In this document: positions 40,223-49,587 of the stretch, piece after piece | Layout of the letters: each line of letters starts with the position of its first letter | How positions within the stretch are numbered: the stretch's first letter is position 1 | NCBI RefSeq assembly: GCF_051851555.1 | Contig: NZ_JBPDVH010000008.1 | Span: 1-64,000 of the forward strand | Origin: Lonepinella sp051851555 | Lineage (GTDB): Bacteria > Pseudomonadota > Gammaproteobacteria > Enterobacterales > Pasteurellaceae | Direction: 5' to 3' | DNA length: 64,000 nucleotides | Program-made: the position numbers and the translations under genes | The notes under the pieces: generated by a model | What the model was told of the DNA's origin: nothing | Databases searched by the model: none | The model's input: the letters and a program-made list of their open reading frames with translations, nothing else

Positions 40223-41323
40223 TTACAACCTCCGTTTATAGAGTCCTCGATCACATTCAATCAACTCCTCCAGTTCCAAAGCCAATAATTGACCAAGTAA
40301 CACATCAACTGCCACCTTTGATTGCTCCGCTAATTCATCAATGCTAATCGGGTGATAGCCAATTAAGGCGTAGAGTTCTGGATGACTGGGTTCAATCTGG
40401 TCAAAAGGCAATTCTGCATGGCCTGTGGTAGCCGTTGTTTGCGCCATAGGCAAAGAATAAGGGGCGAGATTTTCAATAATATCTTGCACGCTTTCAGTGA
40501 GTGTGGCCCCTTGCTTGAGGAGATGATGGCAACCTTGGCTAAATGGATTATGCAAATTACCCGGCAAAGCAAACACATCTCGGTTTTGTTCTAGCGCATA
40601 GCGAGCGGTAATCAATGAACCGCTTTTTAAATTCGCCTCCACCACGAGTACCCCTTGCGACATGCCACTGATAATCCGATTGCGTCGAGGAAAATTGGTT
40701 GCCACAGGGGGTTGATTAGGTAAAAATTCAGACACTAGGGAGCCGTTATTCGCTAAAATCTGTTCGGCCAATGCTTTATGACGGCTCGGGTAAATGTGGT
40801 TAAGTCCACTGCCTAACACTGCAATAGTTTTACCTTGCCGTTCCACCACAGCTTGATGCGCAAAGCCGTCAATGCCAATGGCCAAGCCACTGGTGATAAT
40901 AAACCCCGCATTACAGAGTTCACGAGCAAAATATTTCGCCCAATATTCACCATAATGAGAACAATCTCGACTACCCACAATAGCTAATTGCGCTTGATTA
41001 AGATTTTCCACCGCCCCTTTGACAAACAACAAGGGCGGTGCGCTGTTAATTTGCTTTAACAGTGAGGGGTATTCGGGTTGATTAAAGGCCAGAATATGAT
41101 GTTCATCACTGGCTTGTTGCCAAGCTAACGCTGGCTCGATATATTGCTGTTCAGGGTGAAACCAACGCTGAATTTGCTTGTCTTGCCATCCCATATGTTG
41201 AAAAGCAGCGCTATCATAACTCAGCAACGTTTGTAATGAAATCTGGGTTAACAATGTTTGAATCGCATTGGGCCCAAGATAGGGAATTTGCATAAGACGT
41301 AATAAAGGTTCAATATTTTTCAT
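40223..41323 (-). CDS. dprA: DNA processing protein DprA
   Basis: Competence protein that loads RecA onto incoming single-stranded DNA. The 366-residue product has the Rossmann-like core with LAIVGSRDCSHYGEYWA, ITSGLAIGIDGFAHQAV, VLGSGLNHIYPSRHKAL, FPRRNRIISGMSQGVLVVEA and GNLHNPFSQGCHHLLKQGA, plus a C-terminal winged-helix (about 310-366). H. influenzae needs DprA for transformation, which matches the abundance of USS in this window. Divergent from the HerA-like gene. Confidence 0.95.
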   Translation of the reverse strand: MKNIEPLLRLMQIPYLGPNAIQTLLTQISLQTLLSYDSAAFQHMGWQDKQIQRWFHPEQQYIEPALAWQQASDEHHILAFNQPEYPSLLKQINSAPPLLFVKGAVENLNQAQLAIVGSRDCSHYGEYWAKYFARELCNAGFIITSGLAIGIDGFAHQAVVERQGKTIAVLGSGLNHIYPSRHKALAEQILANNGSLVSEFLPNQPPVATNFPRRNRIISGMSQGVLVVEANLKSGSLITARYALEQNRDVFALPGNLHNPFSQGCHHLLKQGATLTESVQDIIENLAPYSLPMAQTTATTGHAELPFDQIEPSHPELYALIGYHPISIDELAEQSKVAVDVLLGQLLALELEELIECDRGLYKRRL

Positions 41324-41492
41324 CAGTATAAAAAAGTGCGGTTAATTTTTCAGGAATTTTAGGCTACGGGGAATATGAAAAAAAAGCGAGATCTTTTTCT
41401 TCGTTTTGGAATCAAGATCACAAAAATTTCATTTTTGACTAACCAATGTTTTTCTCTTATTATGCGTATATCTTACAACAGAAGGACAGTTT

Positions 41493-42995
41493 ATGAACAT
41501 TTTTGAAATTGCACGTAACAGTGCCGGCCAATCTTTTGGTATCAACGCTAAAATGGCCAATCGCCACGGCCTCATTGCCGGCGCCACCGGAACAGGGAAA
41601 ACCGTCACCTTGCGCAAATTAGCGGAATCCTTGAGTGACAACGGTGTACCCGTATTTTTGGTAGATGTAAAAGGTGATCTCTCGGGCATGACCGTCAAAG
41701 GCACCATGCAAGGCAAAATTGCCGAACGAATTACACAATTTGATTTAGGGGGAGAAGATTATCTCAACGGCTACCCTGTGTCATTTTGGGATGTGTTCGG
41801 TGAAACGGGTATTCCTTTGCGCACCACGATTTCCGAAATGGGGCCAATGTTGCTTTCTCGCCTATTAAATCTCAACCCAACCCAAGAGGGCTTGCTGAAT
41901 ATTTTATTCCGAGTGGCGGATGATAAGGGCTTACTGTTAATTGATTTAAAAGACTTACGTGCCATGTTGAAATATTTAGCCGATAACGCCAAAACATTCC
42001 AACTGCAATACGGCAACATCTCTGCAGCCAGCGTGGGGGCGATTCAACGTGCCTTGTTAACCCTTGAAAACGAGGGCGCCGATAAACTGTTTGGCGAACC
42101 TGCGTTAAATTTGGAAGATTGGCTACAAACCCGTGATGGACGAGGTGTGATCAATATTCTGAATTCAGAAAAATTAATTAACTCTAGCCGCATGTACAGC
42201 GCCTTTTTGCTGTGGTTAATGGCGGAATTATTTGAACAATTACCCGAAGTGGGCGACCCTGACAAACCGAAATTTGTGATGTTCTTTGATGAGGCGCATT
42301 TGTTATTCGATAATGCACCAAGTGCGTTAATCGAAAAAGTCGAACAAGTGGTTCGTTTAATCCGTTCGAAAGGCGTCGGCATTTATTTTGTCACCCAAAA
42401 CCCATTAGACTTACCTGAAACCGTATTAGGCCAGTTAGGAAACCGTGTGCAACATGCCTTACGTGCGTTTACGCCACGTGACCAAAAAGCCGTGAAAACC
42501 GCAGCAGAAACGTTCCGAGCAAATAAAGGCGTGGATGTGGTCGACGCCATTACCACCTTGGGCGTGGGCGAGGCGTTAGTGTCGTTCTTAGATGAAAAAG
42601 GCATGCCAACGCCTGTTGAACGAGCCACCATTTATCCGCCGAAAAGCCAACTCACCCCACTCAGTGCTGAACAACGTCAAACTTGGGTGAAAGATGATGA
42701 GCTGTTTGCTTACTACAATAATTATGTGGATAACGAATCCGCTTTTGAAATGTTAGCCGAGCAAGCGAATCTTGACCAAGTGGCGGAGCAACAAGCACAA
42801 CAGGCGGAAAAGGAAGAAAGCGAGGGGTTATTCGGTTCCTTAAGTCGCATGATTTTTGGCACTAAAAAACGTGGTGAAAAATTAACGGTGACAGAAGAAT
42901 TAGTCAGTGGATTAAGTAAATCCGTAGGGCGCAGCATTCGCTCACAAATTACACGGGAAATTACCCGTGGGATTTTAGGGGCGCTGAAGAAGTAA
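41493..42995 (+). CDS. yjgR: HerA-like ATPase, YjgR family
   Basis: A 500-residue P-loop protein (DUF853/HerA-like helicase domain). Walker A GATGTGKTVTL (about 30-40) and Walker B FVMFFDEAHLLFD (about 258-270) are clear, with VDVKGDLSGM and an arginine-finger region (VQHALRAFTPRDQKAVK). The C-terminal fifth is rich in Gln/Glu and then basic. The cellular role of YjgR is not established. The repeated motif GGAATCAAGATCACA lies 66 bases upstream (41404-41427), so it may be part of the control region. Confidence 0.85.
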   Translation: MNIFEIARNSAGQSFGINAKMANRHGLIAGATGTGKTVTLRKLAESLSDNGVPVFLVDVKGDLSGMTVKGTMQGKIAERITQFDLGGEDYLNGYPVSFWDVFGETGIPLRTTISEMGPMLLSRLLNLNPTQEGLLNILFRVADDKGLLLIDLKDLRAMLKYLADNAKTFQLQYGNISAASVGAIQRALLTLENEGADKLFGEPALNLEDWLQTRDGRGVINILNSEKLINSSRMYSAFLLWLMAELFEQLPEVGDPDKPKFVMFFDEAHLLFDNAPSALIEKVEQVVRLIRSKGVGIYFVTQNPLDLPETVLGQLGNRVQHALRAFTPRDQKAVKTAAETFRANKGVDVVDAITTLGVGEALVSFLDEKGMPTPVERATIYPPKSQLTPLSAEQRQTWVKDDELFAYYNNYVDNESAFEMLAEQANLDQVAEQQAQQAEKEESEGLFGSLSRMIFGTKKRGEKLTVTEELVSGLSKSVGRSIRSQITREITRGILGALKK

Positions 42996-43018
42996 GTTAG
43001 ACAAGCAAGTAAAAGCGA

Positions 43019-43045
43019 AAGTGCGGTGAAATTCACCGCACGTCG
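43019..43045 (+). terminator. USS hairpin after yjgR
   Basis: AAGTGCGGTGAA pairs with TTCACCGCAC a few bases on; the second arm has diverged from a full USS. No strong T-run follows. Confidence 0.5.
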
Positions 43046-43192
43046 TTGGAAACATAAAGATTATTGAACACAATAAGCATTTTTTCCATATTTGCATAGA
43101 TAATGCTTATCCCACAAATTTTGTTACACAGAATTATGTTTGTGAATTAGCTGATAAAGTTCATATAAACTGTTACTAAAACTAACCAATAT

Positions 43193-43209
43193 CCCCATAA
43201 CCAATGGGG
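43193..43209 (+). other. Small hairpin in the leader of the PTS EIIA gene
   Basis: CCCCAT (43193-43198), loop AACCA, ATGGGG (43204-43209), 30 bases before the start codon. The rest of 42996-43238 is AT-rich with no gene. Confidence 0.4.
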
Positions 43210-43238
43210 TAAAGTTTAATATTCAAAAAGGAAATATT

Positions 43239-43709
43239 ATGTTAAAAGAATCTCTTATTGCCAATAATTCGATTAAATTAAATCAAATCGCTAACACTTG
43301 GGAAGATGCAATTAAAATTGGTACCGATTTATTAATTGCCTCAGGAGCCATTGAACCTCGTTATTATGACAATATTATTGCCAAGGTAAAAGAAATCGGA
43401 CCTTATATTATTCTTTCTCCTGGTCTCGCCATGCCACATGCTCGCCCTGAAGAAGGCGTAATTAAAACCGCTTTTGCATTGGTCACTTTAACTACCCCTG
43501 TAGTGTTTGATGGTAGAGATGAACCTGTCAATGTACTGATTACCCTTGCGGGTAGCGATTCCACTCAACATATGCAAGGTATTATGGAAATCACCCAAGT
43601 GCTAGAAGATAAAGATCCTAATAGCGAAACTGGAGTAGATTTAAAAAAATTACTTGATTGCCAAACCACAGATGAGGTAATTGCTGTGATTGATACAGCC
43701 TTAGCTTAG
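43239..43709 (+). CDS. PTS EIIA component, L-ascorbate (UlaC/mannitol-fructose-like) type
   Basis: A 156-residue cytoplasmic phosphocarrier. The phosphorylated His lies in LSPGLAMPHARPEEGV (about 67), as in UlaC-type EIIA domains (PTS EIIA type 2). FALVTLTTPVVFDG and VLITLAGSDSTQHMQGIMEI fit the family. No EIIB or EIIC lies beside it, so it must act with components encoded elsewhere or have a regulatory job. UlaC-like is my best match, not proven. AAAGGAAATATT precedes the start. Confidence 0.8.
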   Translation: MLKESLIANNSIKLNQIANTWEDAIKIGTDLLIASGAIEPRYYDNIIAKVKEIGPYIILSPGLAMPHARPEEGVIKTAFALVTLTTPVVFDGRDEPVNVLITLAGSDSTQHMQGIMEITQVLEDKDPNSETGVDLKKLLDCQTTDEVIAVIDTALA

Positions 43710-43744
43710 TCTTTCGAGATGGATAAACATTCACCAATATTCAA

Positions 43745-43781
43745 CCGCACTGTATGGTTCAACCATAAAAGTGCGGTGCTT
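43745..43781 (+). terminator. USS-pair terminator after the PTS gene
   Basis: A slightly degenerate ACCGCACTG (from 43744) and an exact AAGTGCGGT (43769-43777) are inverted around TGGTT/AACCA, followed by GCTTTTTT. It lies between this gene and the convergent pnuC. Confidence 0.75.
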
Positions 43782-43808
43782 TTTTCTATTATTTTCGAGA
43801 ATAGCCAA

Positions 43809-44492
43809 TCAGGCTTCTTTCTTAACTAATTTCGTCCAGTTGTAATACCCATAAATGGAGTTCAATAAATAACCGCTATACATAATATACATCGCTGGGG
43901 TTTCTGCCCATAACACAATAGAGAGAACATTTAACACAATCCACAACGCCCATTGCTCACGATAACGCAAAATCATCAATAATTGTGCAGCAAAGGTAAT
44001 AACCGTGGTGGTACCATCAAGCGATGCGGAACTACCCCCAGCGGCATTCACTGCTTGAATAAAGAAATAGGATCCCACCGCAATACTGGCTAATAAAATC
44101 AGCCAACCTATTGGGGTTAAGGCTTTCGCAATCACTTCCTCATTTCCCTGTTGGTCATTTTGCATGTTGGCTTTCCACATAAAATAACCAATAAATTGGG
44201 CTGGGATATACACATATAGCGTGGTATTCATTTCACCGATAAAATTATTGCCCCAAGCTACATAAAAATAAGTATAAGCAAAAATAAGCCCGAAGAAGTA
44301 GTTACTGATTTTTCCTTTACTGACGAAAATAACACATAACAATCCCGCAATACCTGAGATCATGCCCAGTGGTGAATCTGGCTCTTGTACATACGCCCAA
44401 ATTTGCGCCCCGACAAAAACCACAATCCAGAGTGTCTCAATCGCATTCCAGCCACCGAAGAATTCTTTTTTGATTGCATTGACATAATTCAT
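43809..44492 (-). CDS. pnuC: Nicotinamide riboside transporter PnuC
   Basis: Facilitates uptake of nicotinamide riboside, which Haemophilus-type bacteria need for NAD (V factor) because they lack de novo synthesis. The 227-residue product has seven hydrophobic segments and family motifs WVVFVGAQIW-like helix 1, FFGLIFAYTYFYVAWGNNFIGEM, and the Q/W-rich C-terminal helices REQWALWIVLNVLSIVLW and MYSGYLLNSIYGYYNW. I chose the ATG at 44492 with AAGGAACG upstream; a longer frame from 44546 adds a basic extension not expected in the family. Confidence 0.92.
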   Translation of the reverse strand: MNYVNAIKKEFFGGWNAIETLWIVVFVGAQIWAYVQEPDSPLGMISGIAGLLCVIFVSKGKISNYFFGLIFAYTYFYVAWGNNFIGEMNTTLYVYIPAQFIGYFMWKANMQNDQQGNEEVIAKALTPIGWLILLASIAVGSYFFIQAVNAAGGSSASLDGTTTVITFAAQLLMILRYREQWALWIVLNVLSIVLWAETPAMYIMYSGYLLNSIYGYYNWTKLVKKEA

Positions 44493-44694
44493 AATACGTT
44501 CCTTTATATTAGTAAAAACATAAGGATTTTTGCACCGCACTTTCATGAAGTCAAGGATAAATTACAAAATAGCGCCCATTAAATGACTAAATTGATGCGA
44601 TGGAAAATATTTAATACATAAATTTCAATTTTATTTTTGCTCATTTTTGCTAAAATACGCCCCCAATTTATCATAACAAGAGTGTCCCCCTATT

Positions 44695-47589
44695 ATGTCA
44701 TTTGCTATCGGTCAACGTTGGATCAGCGAAAGTGAGAACGATCTCGGTTTAGGCATCATCACCGAACTTAATCACCGCAGTATCACGATTTCTTTCCCAG
44801 CCGCACAAGAAACCCGAATTTATGCCATTGCCACTGCCCCTTTAACCCGTGTGATCTTCAAAAAGCACGATCACATCACACATCAACAAGGCTGGCAGGC
44901 AAAAATCGTGGATACGATGATGAATAATGACATTGCCCTGTATTTAGTCCAACATTTAGATAATGGCGAAGAAATGGTGATCAAAGAAATGGAACTCGCC
45001 AGTCATATCAGTTTTAGTCAACCACAAGATAAATTATTCGCAGGACAAATCGATCGCTCGGATCGCTTTGCCTTGCGTTATCGTGCTTTACAACATCAAC
45101 AGGCACAATTTCAATCTCCTTTACGTGGGCTATGTGGTATCCGAGCAGGCTTAATTCCCCACCAACTGCATATTGCCAAAGAAGTAGGTCAACGTATTGC
45201 ACCACGAGTATTGTTAGCGGATGAAGTTGGGTTAGGTAAAACCATTGAAGCTGGCATGATTTTACAACAACAAATTTTTGCCGAACGTGCCGATCGAGTA
45301 TTAATCCTGCTGCCAGAAACTTTGCAACATCAATGGCTAGTGGAAATGCTACGCCGTTTTAACTTGCATTTTTCGCTATTTGATGAAGAACGTGCTGGCG
45401 ATTTTTCCGCAACCGAAGATGAACAAGAGCGAAATCCTTTTGATGCGGAAAACCGTATTATTTGTTCCATTGATTGGTTGGTGGCAAACCCAAAACGAAT
45501 GCAACAGTTAATTGCAAGCCAATTTGATATGTTGATTGTAGATGAAGCACATCATTTACAATGGTCACCAGAAAATCCAAGTACAGCATATCAGTTAGTA
45601 GAAACCTTAGCTCAACAAATTCCGTCTGTATTACTCCTCACTGCCACGCCTGAACAACTCGGACAACAAGGGCATTTCGCCCGCTTACGCTTATTAGATA
45701 ATGACCGTTTTTATGATTACCATGCGTTCTTACAAGAACAGCAAAATTATCAACCTGTTGCCAAGGCAGTACAAACTTTACTGACAGAAAAATCGTTAAG
45801 TGCGGTGCAAAAAAATGCCATTTCTGATCTGTTATCCGAACAAGATATTGAGCCACAATTTAAGGTATTAGAGAGCCATAACGAACCAGAAAAAGCCAGC
45901 GTTCGACAAGAACTCATTCGTCATCTGATCGACCGTCATGGTACCAGTCGATTGTTATTTCGTAATACCAGATCAGGCGTAAAAGGCTTTCCGCAACGGA
46001 TTTATCATCAGATCACCCTTGAATTACCTAAGCAATATCAAAATACCATGAAAGTGATGCGTTCTCTCGGTGAAAATGTTGATCAGGGTTTATTTTATCC
46101 AGAACAGCTGTTTCAGAAAATAAATGACAATGCTAAATGGTACGAATTTGATCCCCGTTTTGATTGGTTGGTCACGTTCTTAAAAAATCACCGCACGAAG
46201 AAAGTGTTAGTAATTTGCCAACTAGCTCAAACTGCGATTCAGTTAGAGCAAGCCTTGCGAGAAAAAGAAGGGATTCGTAGTGCGGTATTTCATCAAAATA
46301 TGTCGATTATTGAACGAGATCGAGCCGCCGCTTACTTTGCGGATCAAGAACAAGGTGCTCAAGTATTACTCAGTTCAAGTATCGGTTCAGAAGGGCGAAA
46401 TTTCCAATTTGCGCAACATTTAGTGCTGTTTAACTTGCCAAGTAATCCTGATTTATTAGAACAATGTATCGGGCGTTTAGACCGAATCGGGCAAACTAAA
46501 GCAATTCAAATTCATGTCCCTTGTTTTGCTCAAACGCCACAAGCCTTGTTAGCTGATTGGTATCATCAAGGCTTAAATGCCTTTGAACAAACCTGCCCAA
46601 TGGGGGCAATGTTATTTGAAAAGTGCGGTGAAAAATTACAACATTTTTTGCAACATCCTTCCGCACTTGATGGTTTTGCCGATTTTATCAAAGAAACAGC
46701 GAAACAACGTGCCAAACTAAAAGACGAACTCGAAAATGGACGAGATCGCTTACTGGAATTAAATTCCAACGGTGGTATTCAGGCTCAACAGTTAGCAAAT
46801 CAAATTGCCGAGCAAGACAACAACCCTGAATTAGTCAATTTCACCTTAAATTTATTTGACATTATTGGTGTAGAACAAGAAGACTTAGGCGAACAATCCA
46901 TTGTCATTACGCCCACTGGCACAATGTTAGTGCCTGATTTCCCTGGCTTAAAAGAAGACGGTATCACGGTAACATTTAGCCGAGATGTTGCCTTAGCACG
47001 TGAAGATGTCGAATTTCTCAGTTGGGATCACCCCATATTACGCAACGGCATTGACTTAGTCTTGTCTAACGACATCGGCAAAACGGCAACTTGCTTGTTA
47101 AGCAATAAAAAATTGCCAACGGGGACATTATTATTAGAATGTATTTACGTAGTGGAAAGCCAAGCGCCAAAAGGCTTGCAGCTAAACCGTTTTTTACCAC
47201 CCACACCTGTACGCTTATTGTTAGATAGCAAAGGCAATAATCTCGCTCCCAATGTGACATTCGAACATCTTGAAAAACAGCTTAAACCGATGGACAAAAC
47301 CATGGCAAACAAAATGGTGAAAATGGTTCGCCCCAATTTAGAACAAATGCTCAAGGCTGGAGAAAACTTGATGATGCTTGAGTCTAAACAAATTATTACG
47401 CAAGCCAAACAGTTGGCAGATAAACAATTAAGCGAAGAACTAGAACGCTTAACCGCATTAAAAGCCGTCAACCCGAATATTCGCCAAGATGAAATTAACA
47501 GCTTAGAGGCAATGCGCCAACAATCATTACAGCATTTACAACAAGCTCACTGGCGATTGGATAGTTTGAGGGTGATGGTGAGTCAATAA
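44695..47589 (+). CDS. rapA: RNA polymerase-associated SWI2/SNF2 ATPase RapA
   Basis: Recycles RNA polymerase after transcription; binds the core enzyme. The 964-residue product begins with the Tudor-like N-terminal domain (FAIGQRWISESENDLGLGII), then Snf2 motifs: Walker A ADEVGLGKTIEAGMIL (about 178), DEAHH box (VDEAHHLQW), LLTATPEQLG, and the helicase C-terminal half with SSSIGSEGRNFQFAQHLVLFNLP and IGRLDRIGQ. The length matches E. coli RapA (968). Two USS lie inside (45798, 46621). Confidence 0.96.
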   Translation: MSFAIGQRWISESENDLGLGIITELNHRSITISFPAAQETRIYAIATAPLTRVIFKKHDHITHQQGWQAKIVDTMMNNDIALYLVQHLDNGEEMVIKEMELASHISFSQPQDKLFAGQIDRSDRFALRYRALQHQQAQFQSPLRGLCGIRAGLIPHQLHIAKEVGQRIAPRVLLADEVGLGKTIEAGMILQQQIFAERADRVLILLPETLQHQWLVEMLRRFNLHFSLFDEERAGDFSATEDEQERNPFDAENRIICSIDWLVANPKRMQQLIASQFDMLIVDEAHHLQWSPENPSTAYQLVETLAQQIPSVLLLTATPEQLGQQGHFARLRLLDNDRFYDYHAFLQEQQNYQPVAKAVQTLLTEKSLSAVQKNAISDLLSEQDIEPQFKVLESHNEPEKASVRQELIRHLIDRHGTSRLLFRNTRSGVKGFPQRIYHQITLELPKQYQNTMKVMRSLGENVDQGLFYPEQLFQKINDNAKWYEFDPRFDWLVTFLKNHRTKKVLVICQLAQTAIQLEQALREKEGIRSAVFHQNMSIIERDRAAAYFADQEQGAQVLLSSSIGSEGRNFQFAQHLVLFNLPSNPDLLEQCIGRLDRIGQTKAIQIHVPCFAQTPQALLADWYHQGLNAFEQTCPMGAMLFEKCGEKLQHFLQHPSALDGFADFIKETAKQRAKLKDELENGRDRLLELNSNGGIQAQQLANQIAEQDNNPELVNFTLNLFDIIGVEQEDLGEQSIVITPTGTMLVPDFPGLKEDGITVTFSRDVALAREDVEFLSWDHPILRNGIDLVLSNDIGKTATCLLSNKKLPTGTLLLECIYVVESQAPKGLQLNRFLPPTPVRLLLDSKGNNLAPNVTFEHLEKQLKPMDKTMANKMVKMVRPNLEQMLKAGENLMMLESKQIITQAKQLADKQLSEELERLTALKAVNPNIRQDEINSLEAMRQQSLQHLQQAHWRLDSLRVMVSQ

Positions 47590-47590
47590 A

Positions 47591-47616
47591 AAAATGAGCC
47601 TTAAGGCTCATTTTTT
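47591..47616. terminator. Bidirectional terminator after rapA
   Basis: AAAATGAGCC, loop TTAA, GGCTCATTTT with A-run before and T-run after. It serves rapA (plus) and the ABC transporter operon (minus). Confidence 0.9.
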
Positions 47617-47619
47617 ATC

Positions 47620-48567
47620 TTAACGTGGTACTTCGGTCGTGTAACTTTCTAAGGCTGGCAAGGTTTTAATTAACCCTTTTTGCAACATAAATTCCGCCAC
47701 CTTATTATAGCGATCTTTGTTCAATTCACGAGGATTGTCCGCAAAAGCAGGATAGGTATCATTCCACGCTAAACGGTTTAGTTCGTTATCCAATTCTTTC
47801 GGTTTATAGCTCACAAAATCTTGCCAGGCTTGTTCGGGATTTTGTTTCATATAGGCCGTCGCCTGTTCAAGTGCGGTGAGAAATTTAGCAATTTTCGGAT
47901 CGGTTTCTCGCCCTTTTTTTACCACTAAGGTGAGTTCTTCAAAAGATGGCACGCCATTTTGTTCAGGGAAAAAGGCTTGGGCTGGGTGTCCCTCCAAAGC
48001 CAGTTCGTGTAATTCAAAATTGCGATAGGCACCGATTACCGCATCCACCTGTTTGCTTAACAGCGACTGCGATAACGCAAAGTTCACATTGATTAATTGC
48101 ACGTCTTTTAAAAACAGCCCAGCGGATTCCAGCATGCTGCTTAAAATCGTATCTTCAAAACCACTGACCGAATAGCCAATTTTTTTACCTTTCAGATCAG
48201 CTAAACTGTTGATACCACTTTCTTTTAACACCACTAAAGAGGTAAACGGTGTCGCCACCATTGTGCCAATACGCACCAAGGGCAACCCTTGATCAACGTG
48301 CATCACCAACTGCGGTTGAAAATCCATGGAAATATCCGCCTGCCCTGCTGCCACTAATTTCGGTGGCATGGACGGATCAGTAGGTTCAATAATCTCCACA
48401 TCCAACCCTTGTTGGTCAAAAAAGCCTTTTTGTTTGGCAATCACAATATCGGCATGCACGGGATTGACAAACCAGTCAATTAACATGGTTAATTTTTCAT
48501 TCGCCTGTGCCGATAATGCGAAAGTCAGGCTAAAAAGTGCGGTGTAAAATTGGCGAGTTTTTTTCAT
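47620..48567 (-). CDS. NMT1/ThiY-type ABC substrate-binding protein, copy 2
   Basis: A 315-residue periplasmic binding protein with a signal peptide cleaved after SAQA (about residue 22). LTMLIDWFVNPVHADIVIAKQKGFF and EIIEPTDPSMPPKLVAAGQADISM are the N-terminal substrate-site regions of the NMT1/THI5-like family, which binds thiamine pyrimidine precursors. It is strongly similar along its whole length to the gene just upstream (48624-49574), clearly a tandem duplicate. USS copies at 47869 and 48534 encode TAL-containing segments at the same aligned positions as in the other copy. Ligand not proven; last gene of the operon. Confidence 0.85.
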   Translation of the reverse strand: MKKTRQFYTALFSLTFALSAQANEKLTMLIDWFVNPVHADIVIAKQKGFFDQQGLDVEIIEPTDPSMPPKLVAAGQADISMDFQPQLVMHVDQGLPLVRIGTMVATPFTSLVVLKESGINSLADLKGKKIGYSVSGFEDTILSSMLESAGLFLKDVQLINVNFALSQSLLSKQVDAVIGAYRNFELHELALEGHPAQAFFPEQNGVPSFEELTLVVKKGRETDPKIAKFLTALEQATAYMKQNPEQAWQDFVSYKPKELDNELNRLAWNDTYPAFADNPRELNKDRYNKVAEFMLQKGLIKTLPALESYTTEVPR

Positions 48568-48623
48568 TCTTCATCCTAATAAAAGAACCCTCATCACTCA
48601 TGATGAGGGCTGTACAACGTAAA

Positions 48624-49574
48624 TTACTGCCCCACTTCCACCGCATAACGGTCTAAGGCTGGCAGGGTCTTAATCAGTTTGCTATCTAGCATAAACTGTG
48701 CCACTTGTTGATAAAGATCTTTGTCCAGTTTGCGGACATTATCACTTAACAACGGAATGGTGTCTTTCCACGCACGGCGGTTAAGTTCGTTGTCTAATTC
48801 TTTCGGTTTATAGCTGACGAAATCTTGCCATGCTTGCGTTGGATTTTGTTTAATATAAGCGGTGGCTTGTTCAAGTGCGGTTAAAAATTTAGCAATTTTA
48901 GCATCGTTTTGTTTACCCGCTTGTACTACAAAAATCAGTTCTTCATAGCTCGGCACGCCGTATTGTTCAGGGTAAAATAATTTAGCTTGATGCCCCTCAA
49001 GGTTCAATTCGTGCGGTTCAAAATTACGCAACGTGCCAATCACCGCATCCACTTGTTTACTCAACAAGGATTGCGATAATGCCCAGTTGACATTAATTAA
49101 TTCCACATCCTGCTTGTGCAAACCGACATCCGAGAGCATTTTTTCTAGCAAGGAATCCTCAAAACCGCTCACCGAAAAGCCGATTTTTTTGCCTTTTAGA
49201 TCTTCTAACTTGTTGATCTTACTACTTTCTAATACAGTTAATGAATTTAATGGTGTGCCGACAATCGTCCCCACTCGCACCAGCGGTAAACCCTCATCCA
49301 CTTGCATTAACAGTTGCGGTTGATAGTTGACCGCAATATCGCCTTTGCCTGCGGCAACCAATTTCGGTGGCATTGAGGGATCGGTTGGCTCAATAATTTC
49401 TACTTCTAACCCCTGCTTGGCAAAAAAGCCTTTTTGTTGTGCTACCACAATATTGGCGTGGTCGGGATTGATAAACCAATCGAGCAATAAGCTGATTTTC
49501 TCATTGGCTTGAGCTTGGCAAACTAACGCAAAACTTGCCAAAAGTGCGGTGAAAAATTGGGTAATTTTTTTCAT
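48624..49574 (-). CDS. NMT1/ThiY-type ABC substrate-binding protein, copy 1
   Basis: A 316-residue periplasmic protein with a signal peptide (cleaved after QAQA, about 23), then ISLLLDWFINPDHANIVVAQQKGFF and EIIEPTDPSMPPKLVAAGKGDIAV, as in ThiY/NMT1 proteins. KIGFSVSGFEDSLLEKML lies in the hinge region. It is the third gene of the operon, directly after the permease (13 bases). The two tandem copies differ most in the loop around residues 105-150 and in the last 60 residues, which could alter ligand preference. H. influenzae has a comparable ThiXYZ-like system. Confidence 0.87.
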   Translation of the reverse strand: MKKITQFFTALLASFALVCQAQANEKISLLLDWFINPDHANIVVAQQKGFFAKQGLEVEIIEPTDPSMPPKLVAAGKGDIAVNYQPQLLMQVDEGLPLVRVGTIVGTPLNSLTVLESSKINKLEDLKGKKIGFSVSGFEDSLLEKMLSDVGLHKQDVELINVNWALSQSLLSKQVDAVIGTLRNFEPHELNLEGHQAKLFYPEQYGVPSYEELIFVVQAGKQNDAKIAKFLTALEQATAYIKQNPTQAWQDFVSYKPKELDNELNRRAWKDTIPLLSDNVRKLDKDLYQQVAQFMLDSKLIKTLPALDRYAVEVGQ

Positions 49575-49587
49575 AAAGTTCTCCAGA

